Both the position numbers and the translations under genes were made by a program. From the NCBI RefSeq assembly GCF_002944315.1, contig NZ_CP024311.1:782501-846500 (forward strand): 64,000 nt of DNA, in the 5' to 3' direction. Below are positions 1 to 9,466 of the stretch, piece after piece; positions within the stretch are counted from its first letter, which is position 1; each line of letters begins with the position of its first letter. The notes below the pieces were generated by a model, which saw nothing but the letters and a program-made list of their open reading frames with translations, was not told the DNA's origin and did not search any database. Origin of the DNA: Rhizobium sp. NXC24. GTDB taxonomy: Bacteria > Pseudomonadota > Alphaproteobacteria > Rhizobiales > Rhizobiaceae.

Positions 1-60
1 CATCGCCTCCGTGGCGGCGCCGTTCTGTGCCTGCATCATCATGTCGAAGAGTGGCAGCAT
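1..60 (-). CDS. DUF937 family protein, N-terminal fragment (runs off window)
   Basis: Only the first 20 codons lie in the window. They read MLPLFDMMMQAQNG and onward, the usual opening of rhizobial DUF937 proteins, which are small helical proteins of unknown function. The ATG at 60 is preceded on the minus strand by an AGGAAAGGGA ribosome-binding site at a normal distance, so the start is well supported. Nothing can be said about the rest. Its upstream neighbour gshA runs in the same direction, but a strong terminator separates them. Confidence 0.6.
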   Translation of the reverse strand, partial: MLPLFDMMMQAQNGAATEAM

Positions 61-129
61 CGAAGTCCCTTTCCTCGCAATCATGCCGCTTCGGAATCAG
101 AAGGCATGCAATCCTGATAGTATAGCGGG

Positions 130-168
130 AAAAAAGACGGCGCATACCGGTTTCTGCCGGTGTGCGCC
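130..168 (-). terminator. Intrinsic terminator of gshA
   Basis: A 12-bp stem (139-150 with 157-168, one G-T wobble) closes a 6-nt loop. On the minus strand it is followed by six T residues (130-135). It lies 27 bp past the gshA stop codon and ends that transcript before the DUF937 gene. Confidence 0.85.
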
Positions 169-194
169 GCAACAATCCAAGCCGAATCCGGCTG

Positions 195-1568
195 TCAGTA
201 TTGATATTCCTCGAAGACCGGCTCGACCGATCCGTTCCAGCGGCCGTGATAGAGCATCAAAAGATCATCGGCGAGCGTGCCCTTCTTGGCGAGCACCTCG
301 TCGAGCGGCGCCAGGAAGACCGTTTCGTCCTGGCCATCGCCGTTCACACGGGCGCGGTTCTTCAGGCCGGTGCGGGAAATGCCGACCACTTCGCGTGCCA
401 CATCCAGCAGGCTTTGGCCTTTGATGCCGGCCTTCAGGCCTTGCACCGGCACGACATCGCGCAATGCGTTGACCTCTTCGAAAGTCCAGTTCTTGGTGAG
501 CTCATCGGCGGCGGCAAGGGCTGCATCGTCATAGAGCAGGCCGACCCAGAAGGCCGGCAATGCACAGATGCGGCGCCAGGGGCCGCCGTCCGCGCCGCGC
601 ATTTCCAGGAAGCGCTTGAGGCGTACGTCGGGGAAAAGGGTGGAGAGATGGTTGGTCCAGTCGCCCATCGTCGGCTCCCAGGCGGCGATCTCGCCCTTCA
701 GCGCGCCGTTCATGAACTGGCGGAAGGTGACATGGGTGCAGTCGTGATAATGTCCGTCACGGACGACGAAATACATAGGAACGTCGAGCGCCCACTTTAC
801 GTAGTCTTCAAAGCCGAAATCGTCGCGGAAGGTGAAGTCGAGCAGGCCGCTGCGGCGGTTGTCGGTATCGCGCCAGATGTCGCCGCGCCAGGAGGAGAGG
901 CCGTTCGGCTTGCCTTCGGTGAAGGGCGAGGAGGCAAACAACACTGTCGCCAGCGATTGCAGCTTCATCGATACGCGCATCTTGCGGCGCATGTCCTCTT
1001 CCGAAGAGAAGTCGAGGTTCACTTGGATCGTGCAAGTGCGGTACATCATGTCGAGACCCTTCGTGCCGACCTTCGGCATGTAGCGGCTCATAATGTCGTA
1101 GCGCGATTTCGGCATGCGCGGCGTCTCGGCCAACGTCCATTTCGGGCTGCCGCCAATGCCGAGGAAGCGGATGCCCATCGGCTCGGCGATTTCGCGCAAT
1201 GTCGCCAGGTGCTGGTTCGATTCCTTGCAGGTCTGATGGATGGTTTCGAGCGGCGCGCCGGACAGTTCGAACTGGCCGCCGGGCTCTATCGAGATCGCAC
1301 CCATGCCGGTCGGCTCGCCAAGCCCGATAATATTGTCGCCATCCATGATCGGATCCCAGCCGGACTTTTCCTGCAGGCCCTTCAAGAGCGCGGAAATGCT
1401 GGCATCGCCGAAATAAGGCACAGGGCTGTTGTCGGCACGGAAGAACACGAATTTTTCGTGTTCCGTGCCGATGCGGAATTGCTCCTTCGACTTGCTGCCG
1501 GCCGCCAAATAGGCCGTCATGTCCGAGACCGAAGAGAGCGGAGTCTGGTCGGTGGTATCGCGCGCCAT
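195..1568 (-). CDS. gshA: Glutamate-cysteine ligase
   Basis: Catalyses the ATP-dependent joining of glutamate and cysteine, the first and rate-limiting step of glutathione synthesis in the cytoplasm. The 457-residue protein matches the plant/alphaproteobacterial class of GshA: an N-terminal GTEHEKFVF segment around residue 34 carries substrate-binding acidic residues, and the GAISIEPGGQFELSG segment in the first third is a hallmark of this class. The length is normal. The ATG at 1568 opens the family's usual N-terminus. It stands alone, with a terminator just downstream. In rhizobia glutathione is needed for stress resistance and symbiosis, but nothing in this sequence shows how the gene is controlled. 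Confidence 0.95.
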   Translation of the reverse strand: MARDTTDQTPLSSVSDMTAYLAAGSKSKEQFRIGTEHEKFVFFRADNSPVPYFGDASISALLKGLQEKSGWDPIMDGDNIIGLGEPTGMGAISIEPGGQFELSGAPLETIHQTCKESNQHLATLREIAEPMGIRFLGIGGSPKWTLAETPRMPKSRYDIMSRYMPKVGTKGLDMMYRTCTIQVNLDFSSEEDMRRKMRVSMKLQSLATVLFASSPFTEGKPNGLSSWRGDIWRDTDNRRSGLLDFTFRDDFGFEDYVKWALDVPMYFVVRDGHYHDCTHVTFRQFMNGALKGEIAAWEPTMGDWTNHLSTLFPDVRLKRFLEMRGADGGPWRRICALPAFWVGLLYDDAALAAADELTKNWTFEEVNALRDVVPVQGLKAGIKGQSLLDVAREVVGISRTGLKNRARVNGDGQDETVFLAPLDEVLAKKGTLADDLLMLYHGRWNGSVEPVFEEYQY

Positions 1569-1811
1569 GGTATTACCTTGATCTCGGAAGGAGGCCCGCG
1601 CAAGCCGCAGGCCAATAGGAAGGGTGATTGACGCGGAATGAGGTACGGTGCAAGTGAATTTCTTTCAAGAGCAGTTCAAAAAAATAGGATTTGGGGCCTG
1701 GAAGTGACGCTGGGGCGGTAGCCGATATCGGACACGCTTGCACAAGCGTTCAAGACGCCTAGCCACATCGGAAATAGTCTTGCCCCTCTATTGATGACTG
1801 AGGGCATACCG

Positions 1812-2423
1812 ATGTTCGAGCTGACCAGCCTTTATCCGATCCTGACGCTGCTTCTGGCGTCCCTGGTCATCATGGGCAGTCCTGGCCCATCCACCATCAG
1901 CGCCACGGCAGTCGGCGCCGCCTATGGTTTCCGCCGGTCGATCGGTTACGTCAGTGGTCTCATTGCCGGCACGGTCGTCGTGCTGCTGGCTGTCGCGGTC
2001 GGCGTCGTCGCAATCCTGTTCTCGGTGCCGTATGGCGCGTCGGCGCTAACCGTCGTCTCCACCGTGTATATCGTCTATTTGGCCTTGAGGATCGCCATGG
2101 CTCCGCCGCTCGCCCGCCGCGGTGATCAGGCCGTCACGCCCGCTTTCACCGGCGGCTTTCTGCTGGCGGTCGCCAATCCCAAAGCCTATCTGGCGATTGC
2201 CGCCGTCTTTGCCGGCGTCAGCCTTTTCAAGGATCAGCGCACGCTCGACGTGGTGATCAAGATAACGCTGCTCAGCATGATGATTGTCGTCATTCATCTA
2301 TGCTGGCTGCTGGTCGGGACCTCGCTGTCGCGGTTCCTTCAGAACCCCACCATTTCGCGCATCGTAAACATTTTCCTGGCGGCTACGCTGATCGTCACGA
2401 CCGCGCTGGCGCTGGCCGGCTGA
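1812..2423 (+). CDS. LysE family amino-acid exporter
   Basis: A small integral inner-membrane protein of the LysE/RhtB family, which exports amino acids or related metabolites using the proton motive force. The 203 residues contain about six hydrophobic segments. The GSPGPSTISATAVGAAYGFR region near residue 22 matches the conserved N-terminal motif (P-G-P) of the family, and the NPKAYL segment matches the second conserved element. The ATG at 1812 is preferred because GAGGG lies 8 bases before it; the frame is open back to a TTG at 1791. The substrate cannot be told from sequence. It is monocistronic and convergent with rsmE, with only 26 bp between them. Confidence 0.85.
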   Translation: MFELTSLYPILTLLLASLVIMGSPGPSTISATAVGAAYGFRRSIGYVSGLIAGTVVVLLAVAVGVVAILFSVPYGASALTVVSTVYIVYLALRIAMAPPLARRGDQAVTPAFTGGFLLAVANPKAYLAIAAVFAGVSLFKDQRTLDVVIKITLLSMMIVVIHLCWLLVGTSLSRFLQNPTISRIVNIFLAATLIVTTALALAG

Positions 2424-2449
2424 AAGGCCGATCTGGACCTGAAGAAGCC

Positions 2450-3187
2450 CTAGTTCCAGTCCCCGATCGCCGCCTGAATGACCGCCATGGCCGCTACCGC
2501 CGCCGTATCGGCGCGCAATATCCGCGGGCCCAAGGGAATGGCGGTGACAAAATCGAGGCTGCGCAGCAGCGCGCGCTCCTCTTCCGAAAATCCGCCCTCT
2601 GGGCCGACCAGCAGTGCGAGATGTTTCTCTTTGATCTCCGCCAGGAGCGGCAGCGGGTTCTGTCCGGCATCGCCTTCATCGCAATAGATGATGCGGCGCT
2701 CCCTGGGCCAGCGTGCCAGCAGATCGGCAAGCTTTAGGGGCTCCGCCACATCGGGAATGCCGAGAATGCCGCATTGCTCGGCCGCCTCGATGACATTGGC
2801 CTTGAGCTTGTCGAGATTGGTGATCTTGCCCTGCACATGCTGCGTCATCACCGGCTGCAGCAGGCCGGCGCCCATTTCCACCGCCTTCTGCACGAGATAA
2901 TCGAGCCGTCCGACCTTCAGCGGCGCGAAGAGATAGTAGAGGTCGGAAGGGGCTGGCTGCGGCCGCGTTTCCTCGATCGGCGTCAGCAGGATGCGCTTGC
3001 GCGAGGGAAAGGAAACGCCGGCCTTCCATTCGCCGTCACGGCCGTTGAAGATCAACAGCTCGGCGCCGTCCTCCATGCGCAGCACATTGGCGAGATAGTT
3101 GAATTGATCCCGGTCGGCTTCGATGCCGGCATTCGCTTTGATATCCGAAACCACGTACAGCCGCTGCATGCGGAAATTGGCGCGCAT
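2450..3187 (-). CDS. rsmE: 16S rRNA m3U1498 methyltransferase
   Basis: Methylates N3 of U1498 in 16S rRNA, a late modification of the 30S subunit, using S-adenosylmethionine. The 245 residues have a PUA-like N-terminal domain and a C-terminal SPOUT domain, in which the knot motifs [13 protein letters not shown] and [12 protein letters not shown] are plain. The ATG at 3187 is chosen because AAGGGA lies just before it and it gives the family N-terminus ([12 protein letters not shown]); the reading frame continues upstream to 3241 but overlaps pit. It lies 10 bp behind pit and is probably in the same transcript. Confidence 0.93.
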   Translation of the reverse strand: MRANFRMQRLYVVSDIKANAGIEADRDQFNYLANVLRMEDGAELLIFNGRDGEWKAGVSFPSRKRILLTPIEETRPQPAPSDLYYLFAPLKVGRLDYLVQKAVEMGAGLLQPVMTQHVQGKITNLDKLKANVIEAAEQCGILGIPDVAEPLKLADLLARWPRERRIIYCDEGDAGQNPLPLLAEIKEKHLALLVGPEGGFSEEERALLRSLDFVTAIPLGPRILRADTAAVAAMAVIQAAIGDWN

Positions 3188-3197
3188 GGGTAATCCC

Positions 3198-4733
3198 TTA
3201 AATGAAGAGCGCGACCATAGCCCAATATACCGCGGCTGCAAGCATGGCCGAGACCGGCACGGTGATGGCCCAGGCGGCGATGATGGTCATGAAATGCGAG
3301 CGGCGCACGAGGCGTCGGCGGTGGATTTCGTCTGGATTATGCTCGTCGGCTTCCACCATCTCGCCCCATGCGATGCCCGAGGTTTCCGCCTTCCTTCGCA
3401 TATAGGCGAGGCGGCGCTTCGAGTGGCTGGTGTACCATTCGCGAAAGAAGCCGACGCCGAAGACCGCGCCGATGGCAATATGGGTGGAGCTGACGGGAAG
3501 GCCGAACCAAGAGGCGACGATGACGGTGAGAGCGGCCGACAGCGCGACGCAATAGGCCCGCATCGGGTTGAGTTTGGTGATCTGCTCACCGACGAGGCGG
3601 ATCAGACGCGGACCGTAAAGCAGCACCCCGACGGAAATGCCGCAGCCACCGATCAGCACGACCCAATAGGGCGCGGTATATCCCGCAGCGCCCCCGACGA
3701 CACTGAGACTGCCTCCCAGGCTGACGCTGCGTATGATCGCCGCCAGCGGCCCGATGGCGTTGGCGACGTCGTTTGCGCCATGCGCAAAGGACATCAGCGC
3801 CGCCGAACAGATCAGCGGCAGGCGGAACAGTTTGCGCAGCGAGCTATTCTTGTTTTCGCAACCGACGGACTGCGCCGCCACCAGCGGCCTTGCAGAAAAC
3901 CAGATCGCCAAACCGACAACGACGCCGATCGTAATGGTCGAGAAGCCCGCGACGGTGTCTTTGGGCGCGAGCTGCAGTACCAGATAGGCGGTAAAGGCGC
4001 CGGCCATCAGGCCGATCAGAATGGGAATCCAGTATTTGGCGGCCGCGATCTTGTCGTCGCGATAGATGATGAAGGTCTTGATGAAAAACAGAATGCCGGC
4101 GGCGATCGTGCCACCGAGGAAAGGGGTGACGACCCAGCCGGCGGAGATGGCTCCCAACACGCGCCAATTGACCATCTCCGGCCCGACGGCGGCCGCTCCT
4201 GCGCCGACAACGGCGCCGACGATCGTGTGGGTGGTCGAAACCGGTGCTTTCAGCCAGGTGGCGAAGTTGATCCAGAGCGCGGCGGCCAGCAGCGCTGCCA
4301 TCATCAGCCAGGCGAGCTTGCCGCTGGTGATGATGCGGTCGGTATCGATGATATGCGAGGAGATGGTCTTGATGACCGGTCCACCCGCGATGACGGCGCC
4401 GAGAATTTCGAAGATCGCCGCCATGATCAGGGCCTGCGTCATGGTGATGGCACGCGCGCCCACCGCCGCGCCGACATTGTTGGCGACGTCCTTGGCACCG
4501 ATATTCATGGCCATGTAGCCGGCGAGTGCCACGGCGGCGATGGCCAGCGTCGCGCCTGGCTGGTTCAGCATGTGAATGCCGGCGAAGATCATGGCGAGAC
4601 CGAGGAAGATCAGGCCGATACCGGGAGCGACCAGCCGTTTCGTGACATGATAGGCCGCATCCTCGACATAGGTGAGTTTGTCGAGGTCCTTGTCTAGCGT
4701 CCTTTTTGTCAGTTTCGCCGGTCGGTCGGGCAT
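3198..4733 (-). CDS. pit: PiT-family inorganic phosphate transporter
   Basis: A low-affinity phosphate permease in the inner membrane, driven by H+ or metal-phosphate symport. The 511-residue protein shows the two inverted PHO4 signatures: [17 protein letters not shown] in the N-terminal half and [12 protein letters not shown] in the C-terminal half, separated by about ten hydrophobic segments. The N-terminal extension of about 50 charged residues is longer than in E. coli PitA but normal for rhizobia. No OrfA (PhoU-like) gene sits beside it, unlike the Sinorhizobium orfA-pit arrangement. I see no clear Pho box upstream. rsmE follows closely. Confidence 0.92.
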   Translation of the reverse strand: MPDRPAKLTKRTLDKDLDKLTYVEDAAYHVTKRLVAPGIGLIFLGLAMIFAGIHMLNQPGATLAIAAVALAGYMAMNIGAKDVANNVGAAVGARAITMTQALIMAAIFEILGAVIAGGPVIKTISSHIIDTDRIITSGKLAWLMMAALLAAALWINFATWLKAPVSTTHTIVGAVVGAGAAAVGPEMVNWRVLGAISAGWVVTPFLGGTIAAGILFFIKTFIIYRDDKIAAAKYWIPILIGLMAGAFTAYLVLQLAPKDTVAGFSTITIGVVVGLAIWFSARPLVAAQSVGCENKNSSLRKLFRLPLICSAALMSFAHGANDVANAIGPLAAIIRSVSLGGSLSVVGGAAGYTAPYWVVLIGGCGISVGVLLYGPRLIRLVGEQITKLNPMRAYCVALSAALTVIVASWFGLPVSSTHIAIGAVFGVGFFREWYTSHSKRRLAYMRRKAETSGIAWGEMVEADEHNPDEIHRRRLVRRSHFMTIIAAWAITVPVSAMLAAAVYWAMVALFI

Positions 4734-4832
4734 GCCATTCTCTGAGTCGAAATATATAGTTTTACGCTGCCCGGCAGGCCGCGCAATGTCTGGTAATTAT
4801 TTCAGTATAGTGTGATGGGAGTATGTTACGGC

Positions 4833-5342
4833 TTATTGGGCCGCTGCTGTGACAAGTCTTGCCGTCATTCGCCGCTCGAAGGCGAGGATGATGTCGCGCA
4901 ACTCCGGCTCGCGCACGCGCTGGGCCGCCTCGCTGCAGGAAACCCACTCGATCGTGCGCTCGCCCTTTTCCTTGAAATTCTTGGCGAGATCGCTGACATC
5001 GAGCGCATAGACCTGAACCCGGCAGGGCACCTGGATGCCGTCCTTCAGCACCTTGTCATAGCTGAAGGCGCCCAGCGGCTCGGTTTCCACAGTGCCGCGC
5101 ACGCCCGCTTCTTCGAAGGCTTCGCGAGCCGCGACTTCATGCGACAGCTTGCCCGGCATCGGCCAGCCCTTCGGAATCACCCAGCGACCGGTATCGCGGC
5201 TGGTCAGCAGCAGCAGTTCCAACTCACCCGTCTTTTTTCTCACTCGATAGCAGAGCGCGGCATATTGCTGTCGCGGCGGACGCCGGAACATGAGCTGCAC
5301 ATCATTTGCGATACGGGCGAGAATGGCCAAGGGTCGGGTCAC
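4833..5342 (-). CDS. NUDIX hydrolase
   Basis: A NUDIX-fold pyrophosphohydrolase of about 169 residues. The Nudix box is visible around residues 60-82 (a Gly, then REAFEEAG, which carries the metal-binding REXXEE core). The sequence resembles the diadenosine/diphosphoinositol polyphosphate hydrolase branch (RDTGRWVIPKGWP before the box), but the substrate cannot be fixed. The start is uncertain: the frame opens with GTG at 5342 with only a weak AAAGG very close to it, and the next in-frame ATG is at 5291. It lies upstream of pit in the same direction, about 100 bp away. Confidence 0.85.
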   Translation of the reverse strand: MTRPLAILARIANDVQLMFRRPPRQQYAALCYRVRKKTGELELLLLTSRDTGRWVIPKGWPMPGKLSHEVAAREAFEEAGVRGTVETEPLGAFSYDKVLKDGIQVPCRVQVYALDVSDLAKNFKEKGERTIEWVSCSEAAQRVREPELRDIILAFERRMTARLVTAAAQ

Positions 5343-5594
5343 CTTTAAAAGTTCGAGTTTAGAATCATCTGCATATTAGCATTACATGGAAAAATTGTGC
5401 ATTCCATATGACTTTATATGGTATTTCCACACACTTTCGTTGAGTGCTCAATAGATAAAAATATGAGGAATCGGTCCCTGATATTCGCCAGTGATTATGC
5501 TGTAAACGACATCGAATGCTATTCCCATGCCGCAGATGGCGTAATCGCTCTATAACTCTTCCTATCATACCGGCAAATAAGCTAAATCTCCGTT
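5343..5594. other. AT-rich divergent intergenic region
   Basis: About 250 bp without a gene between the NUDIX gene and a LysR gene. It is clearly more AT-rich than its surroundings, especially at 5345-5480, and holds a short inverted repeat, CCATAT (5404-5409) and ATATGG (5416-5421). It probably contains both promoters; no RNA gene is seen. Confidence 0.5.
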
Positions 5595-6497
5595 ATGTCC
5601 GAACGTTCTCCGCCGCAACGTCTCCCGCCGATGAACGCACTGCGCGCCTTCGATGCCGTTGCTCGTCGCGGTAGCATTCTGAAGGCCGCTGACGAACTCG
5701 GTGTCGCGCGCGGCGCTGTACGCCAGCAACTTGCCGTACTTCAAACATTTTTTGGTATTGATTTGTTCCAGCGTGATGGCCGCCGCCTGGTGCTGACGGA
5801 GAAGGGCAGGGCCTTTGCCGACTCCGTCGGCATCGCCTTTGGCATTTTGGCGCGAGCGTCAGCCGAGTTTGCGGCCGGTGAGCGCCGGACCCTTCGCCTC
5901 GGCGTTCCCTCCGCCTTCGCCGTCTGGTGGTTGATGCCACGCATTGCCGACCTGCAAGCCGCTCTTCCCGACGTCGATGTCGATATCATCCCCATGGCGA
6001 CAGTCGAATCGCTGGCGCTCCATCCGGATTTCGACGCCGTGATCATGGGCGGCGAATATCGGCCGGCGCGGGACATCACTGCAATCCGCTTCATGGAAGA
6101 TGAATTCGGCCCGGTGGCGACGCCGGACCTTGCCGCCCGCCTCGGCCTTGCCGTCGGCGTGGAAGCTCTCGCCGGAGCCGTCGCCCTGACCAGCCGTTCC
6201 GCGTCCCGCCTTTGGGACGATTGGTTTGCCGAGAGCGGCCATGTGCCAGCTCGCTTCGCCCGCACTCGCGAATTCGAAGATCTGCTTTTGGCGATCGGCG
6301 CCGCCCGCTCCGGCGTTGGTGTCGCCATCGCCCCGCGCACGGCCGTTGTTGACGATATCGATCGCCGCGCGCTGGTGGCGCCCTATGGCTTCATTCGAAG
6401 ACCCGCCGGATACAGCCTCAGCATCCGCAGTAGCGACGCCAAGGGCGCGGCTTTTGTCAGGCTGGCGGACTGGTTGGTTGGAGCAGGGGCGAGATAA
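5595..6497 (+). CDS. LysR-type regulator (GcvA-like)
   Basis: A 300-residue LysR transcription factor. The N-terminal winged helix (residues about 13-72) has the family pattern: NALRAFDAVARRGSILKAAD, a recognition helix around GVARGAVRQQ, and FQRDGRRLVLTEKG. A periplasmic-binding-like effector domain follows. It resembles the GcvA/AmpR branch. No good ribosome-binding site precedes the ATG at 5595; MNALRAF at 5631 is another possible start. It lies 112 bp upstream of the SAHH-like gene in the same direction, so that gene is a likely target. The effector is unknown. Confidence 0.88.
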   Translation: MSERSPPQRLPPMNALRAFDAVARRGSILKAADELGVARGAVRQQLAVLQTFFGIDLFQRDGRRLVLTEKGRAFADSVGIAFGILARASAEFAAGERRTLRLGVPSAFAVWWLMPRIADLQAALPDVDVDIIPMATVESLALHPDFDAVIMGGEYRPARDITAIRFMEDEFGPVATPDLAARLGLAVGVEALAGAVALTSRSASRLWDDWFAESGHVPARFARTREFEDLLLAIGAARSGVGVAIAPRTAVVDDIDRRALVAPYGFIRRPAGYSLSIRSSDAKGAAFVRLADWLVGAGAR

Positions 6498-6609
6498 ACC
6501 TCGTGCATATGGCACTTTTTCTGCCCTATCGCGCATTCCAATGTCCATAGACAGCCTGTCATTTCCCATGAGAGATCGAGGCACGACAGACCGCCGTCAG
6601 GAGTGCGTT

Positions 6610-7774
6610 ATGAACCAACCTTCCTCTCTTTCCCGTATCGATTGGGTTACCCGAAGCTGCGGCCTGCTTGCGGCGACGGCGGCGGAATTCCGAGAGACTA
6701 GGCCCTTTGCCGGCCTGACGATCGGAACCGGCATCCATCTTGAGCCGAAGACGGTGGCGCTGTTGATGACGCTGCATGCCGGCGGTGCCCGCCTCGTCTG
6801 CACCGGCAATCTCAACAGCACCCAGCCGGAAACCGTGGATTATCTGCGTGCGCAGGGAACCACCGTTTTCGCCACCCAGACCACCGATGCCGCCGAGCAC
6901 GGCGCCAGCCTTGATGCCATCCTGGCGGAAGAGCCGGACCTGCTGCTTGACAATGGCGGCGATCTCTTTGCGCGGGCCGCTGAGCGCCCCTATGCCAAGC
7001 TCGTGGGCGGTACGGAGGAGACGACGTCAGGTCGCACCCGCTTGCTGCCGATGCGCGACAGGCTGGCCATGCCGATCCTCGTCATCAATGATAGTCCGAT
7101 TAAGCAGTTCGCCGAAAACAAGCATGCGGTCGGCCAAAGCCTGTTTGAAAGCTATCTGCGCTTCACCAACCGCTCGACCAATGGCAAGCGTGTCACCGTC
7201 TTCGGCTATGGCGCCTGCGGTAAGGGCACGGCCGCCTGTTTCCGCAACGCCTATGCCACCGTCAGCGTGGTCGATATCGATCCGGTGACGACGCTTGAAG
7301 CGCATCTGGACGGCTTCGTCACGCCCCTGCGCGCCGAAGCCATTCGCTCCGCCGATATCCTCATCACTGTCACCGGCTATCCCGGCATCGTCACCGCTGC
7401 GGACCTGCCACTGATCAAGGATGGCGCGATCCTGATGAACGGTGGTCACTTCCCGCACGAGATCGATGTTGAAGCCTTCCGCACCAGTCCCGATGTCGCC
7501 GGCATCGATCGTTACGAAGCCGAGCATATCGAGACCGTCCGCATGCGGGACGGGCGCGCCTTCCACATCCTCGGTGCAGGCCACATGGCCAACCTCGCCG
7601 GCCCGCGCCCCCCTTGGCAATACAGTCGAATCTATGGATCTCGGCTTCGCGCTGCAGGCCCGTTGCCTGGAACGCGTGGCAAAGGGCGGTCTCGGCAAGG
7701 AAGCCTGCGTCATTCCCGTGCCGACCGATATCGACGCCATGGTGGCATCTGCCTATCTCGATCTGGCGCGATGA
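6610..7774 (+). pseudogene. S-adenosylhomocysteinase-like gene with a 1-nt frameshift
   Basis: The frame starting at ATG 6610 resembles S-adenosylhomocysteine hydrolase (AHCY): a HLEPKTVAL segment, NLNSTQ, DNGGD, GGTEETTSGRTRL, and the NAD-binding GYGACGKG at residues 199-206. At a run of six C (7608-7613, about residue 333) it leaves the family frame. Reading one base less restores GNTVESMDLGFALQARCLE and ends at 7774 in AYLDLAR, giving about 387 residues in all, shorter than the usual 430-470. As written, the first frame runs on to 7800 with unrelated sequence. At the active site, Lys165 and Asn170 align with catalytic Lys and Asn of AHCY, but the usual Asp is Glu169 and the usual Cys is Val174. 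The natural substrate is therefore open. The shift may be a real mutation or an error in the C run. Confidence 0.75.
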
Positions 7775-7810
7775 GTGCCGAGCCTGTCCGGAATGGGTAA
7801 AATAAAAGGA

Positions 7811-7851
7811 TAGAGCGGGAAACCGATTCTATGAAACGCTGAACCGCTCTA
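7811..7851. repeat. Palindromic repeat with 8-bp arms at the macro-gene 3' end
   Basis: TAGAGCGG (7811-7818) and CCGCTCTA (7844-7851) are perfect inverted arms around 25 bp. The whole unit looks like a dispersed short repeat I associate with rhizobial intergenic DNA. Its right edge contains the TAG stop of the macro-domain gene. On the minus strand it is followed by a T-rich tail, so it may also end transcription. Confidence 0.6.
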
Positions 7852-8412
7852 AGTCTTCGCCAGCGCATCAGGCAGTAGCCGGTCGTAGAGCTCAGCCATT
7901 TCGTCGCCAAAGCAGCAGAAGATAATCTCATCGAAATCGCCGCTCATGCTCTCGGCAACAGCGCTGCGCGTCGCGATCATGGCTGCGGGCTCGGCGGGAA
8001 AACGGTAGACGCCGGTCGAGATGGCCGGAAAGGCGATGGTCTTGAGACCGTGATCGGTGGCAAGGCGTAGGCTGTTGCGATAGCAGCTTGCCAGCAAATC
8101 GTCTTCGCCGCGCCCGCCGCCGTTCCAGACCGGGCCGACAGTGTGGATCACATGCTTTGCCGGCAGGCGATATCCCCTGGTGATCTTTGCCTGTCCGGTC
8201 TTGCAACCGTTCAGCATCCGACACTCCGCCACCAGTTCCGGTCCCGCGGCACGATGGATCGCGCCATCCACGCCGCCGCCGCCAAGCAGGCTGCTGTTTG
8301 CCGCGTTGACGATGGCATCGATGTCGAGCTTGGTGATGTCGCCGAGAATGATGGTGAAGCGTGTATTCGAAGCGGCGGAAAGATCGGAGCGGATGGTTTC
8401 AAAGGCAGACAT
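7849..8412 (-). CDS. Macro-domain ADP-ribose hydrolase (YmdB/MacroD-like)
   Basis: A 187-residue macro-domain protein of the group that removes O-acetyl from O-acetyl-ADP-ribose or ADP-ribose from proteins. The ligand-binding motifs are clear: [20 protein letters not shown] with [14 protein letters not shown] (the Asn and Asp-containing catalytic loop), and ISTGVYRFP later for the phosphate loop. The ATG at 8412 is chosen because GGAGAG precedes it by about 8 bases; the frame is open further upstream. It lies 35 bp behind the LysR gene on the same strand and may be co-transcribed with it. Its 3' end runs into a palindromic repeat. Confidence 0.9.
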   Translation of the reverse strand: MSAFETIRSDLSAASNTRFTIILGDITKLDIDAIVNAANSSLLGGGGVDGAIHRAAGPELVAECRMLNGCKTGQAKITRGYRLPAKHVIHTVGPVWNGGGRGEDDLLASCYRNSLRLATDHGLKTIAFPAISTGVYRFPAEPAAMIATRSAVAESMSGDFDEIIFCCFGDEMAELYDRLLPDALAKT

Positions 8413-8447
8413 GATGACGCTCTCCAAGGGGATGAGGTAGTGGCCGT

Positions 8448-9344
8448 CTATCGCTCCCAATAGGGAACCGGCCCATAAAGTTCCGCCAGGAAATCGATAA
8501 AGACACGCACTTTTGCCGGCAGGAACTGACGGCTGGGATAGACGGCCGAGAGCGTGACGCTGTGCGAGCCTTCATAAGCCGGCAGCACCTGTACCAGACG
8601 GCCGTCTTTAAGCTCGGGGCCGACATCCCAGGTGGAGCGCAGCGCAATGCCGAGGCCGGCAATGACGGCTTCGCGGATCACTTCGCTGGAATTGGTGATC
8701 AGCTTGCCTTCGGGCCTGAAGGTCAGCGCGCCCTTCGGCCCATCCAGCCGCCAGGGATCGTTATTGTGCGGCGGCAGGCAGGTGTGGCGCCGCAAATCCT
8801 CGATATCCTCCGGCATGCCGTGGGCAGCGATATAGGCTGGCGAGGCGCAGAGCACGCGGCGCACCAGCGCCAGGCGCCGTGCCACGAGACTGGAATCGGT
8901 GAGCTCCGCAATGCGGATCGCGAGATCGAAGCCGCCGCCGACGATATCGGTGAACTCGTCGGTCAGCACCAGATTGATCGCGAGATCTGGATACGCCTGC
9001 ATGAATGCCTTGAGATGCGGAGCGATATGCAGCCGGCCGAACGAGGTAGGGGCGGAAATCTTCAGTGTGCCCTGCATCTGCGCGGAACGGCCGGCAATAT
9101 AGGCCTCCGCTTCCTCCAGTCCGGCGAGGATGGCAAGCACCCGGTCGTAAAAGCCCTGGCCGGCCTCTGTCAGCGAAATCTGCCGCGTCGTGCGCTGCAA
9201 AAGCCGTGTGCCGAGCCGATCCTCCAGCCGTTTGATTCGCTTGGAAATCACGGCCGGCGAAAAGCCAAGGACGCGACCGGCGAGCGACATGCTGCCGGTC
9301 GTGACGACACTGGCAAAGATTTCAAGATCGCCAAGATTGGTCAT
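8448..9344 (-). CDS. LysR-type regulator, divergent from glcDEF
   Basis: A LysR transcription factor of about 298 residues. The helix-turn-helix lies at about residues 5-62 ([24 protein letters not shown], then [12 protein letters not shown]), followed by the effector-binding domain, in the branch that includes DsdC/CrgA-like regulators. Start 9344 ([10 protein letters not shown]) matches the family; the frame is open to 9383. It is transcribed away from glcD and a near-perfect inverted repeat lies between the two. By analogy with other LysR-operon pairs it probably controls the glycolate oxidase operon, with glycolate or a related acid as inducer; this is inference. Confidence 0.88.
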   Translation of the reverse strand: MTNLGDLEIFASVVTTGSMSLAGRVLGFSPAVISKRIKRLEDRLGTRLLQRTTRQISLTEAGQGFYDRVLAILAGLEEAEAYIAGRSAQMQGTLKISAPTSFGRLHIAPHLKAFMQAYPDLAINLVLTDEFTDIVGGGFDLAIRIAELTDSSLVARRLALVRRVLCASPAYIAAHGMPEDIEDLRRHTCLPPHNNDPWRLDGPKGALTFRPEGKLITNSSEVIREAVIAGLGIALRSTWDVGPELKDGRLVQVLPAYEGSHSVTLSAVYPSRQFLPAKVRVFIDFLAELYGPVPYWER

Positions 9345-9363
9345 CGCGCTATTTGTTCCTATT

Positions 9364-9392
9364 TTGGCATAAATGCTTATCATTTACGCCAA
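9364..9392. promoter_or_regulatory. Inverted repeat, likely LysR operator of glcDEF
   Basis: TTGGCATAAAT (9364-9374) and ATTTACGCCAA (9382-9392) are inverted copies matching at 10 of 11 positions with a 7-bp spacer. They lie 20 bp upstream of the LysR start and 75 bp upstream of glcD, which suits a shared regulatory site. Confidence 0.55.
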
Positions 9393-9466
9393 TTTCGGGT
9401 AAGTGGTAAGCGTGATATGGCGTTAAAAAGAGGGGCGTCCATATTCGGGTGCAAGAGGAGAACGCC

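Noticed and set aside
162..1631. Long plus-strand open frame opposite gshA
   Set aside because: Mirror of a well-supported gshA; no family motif, and a high-GC codon pattern readily keeps the opposite frame open.
2676..3029. Extra open frames within rsmE and pit
   Set aside because: Overlapping frames without family features; explained by the main genes.
3123..4697. 524-codon plus-strand frame opposite pit
   Set aside because: Its sequence is low-complexity Asp/Gly/Arg, the shadow of a membrane protein; no start signal or family match.
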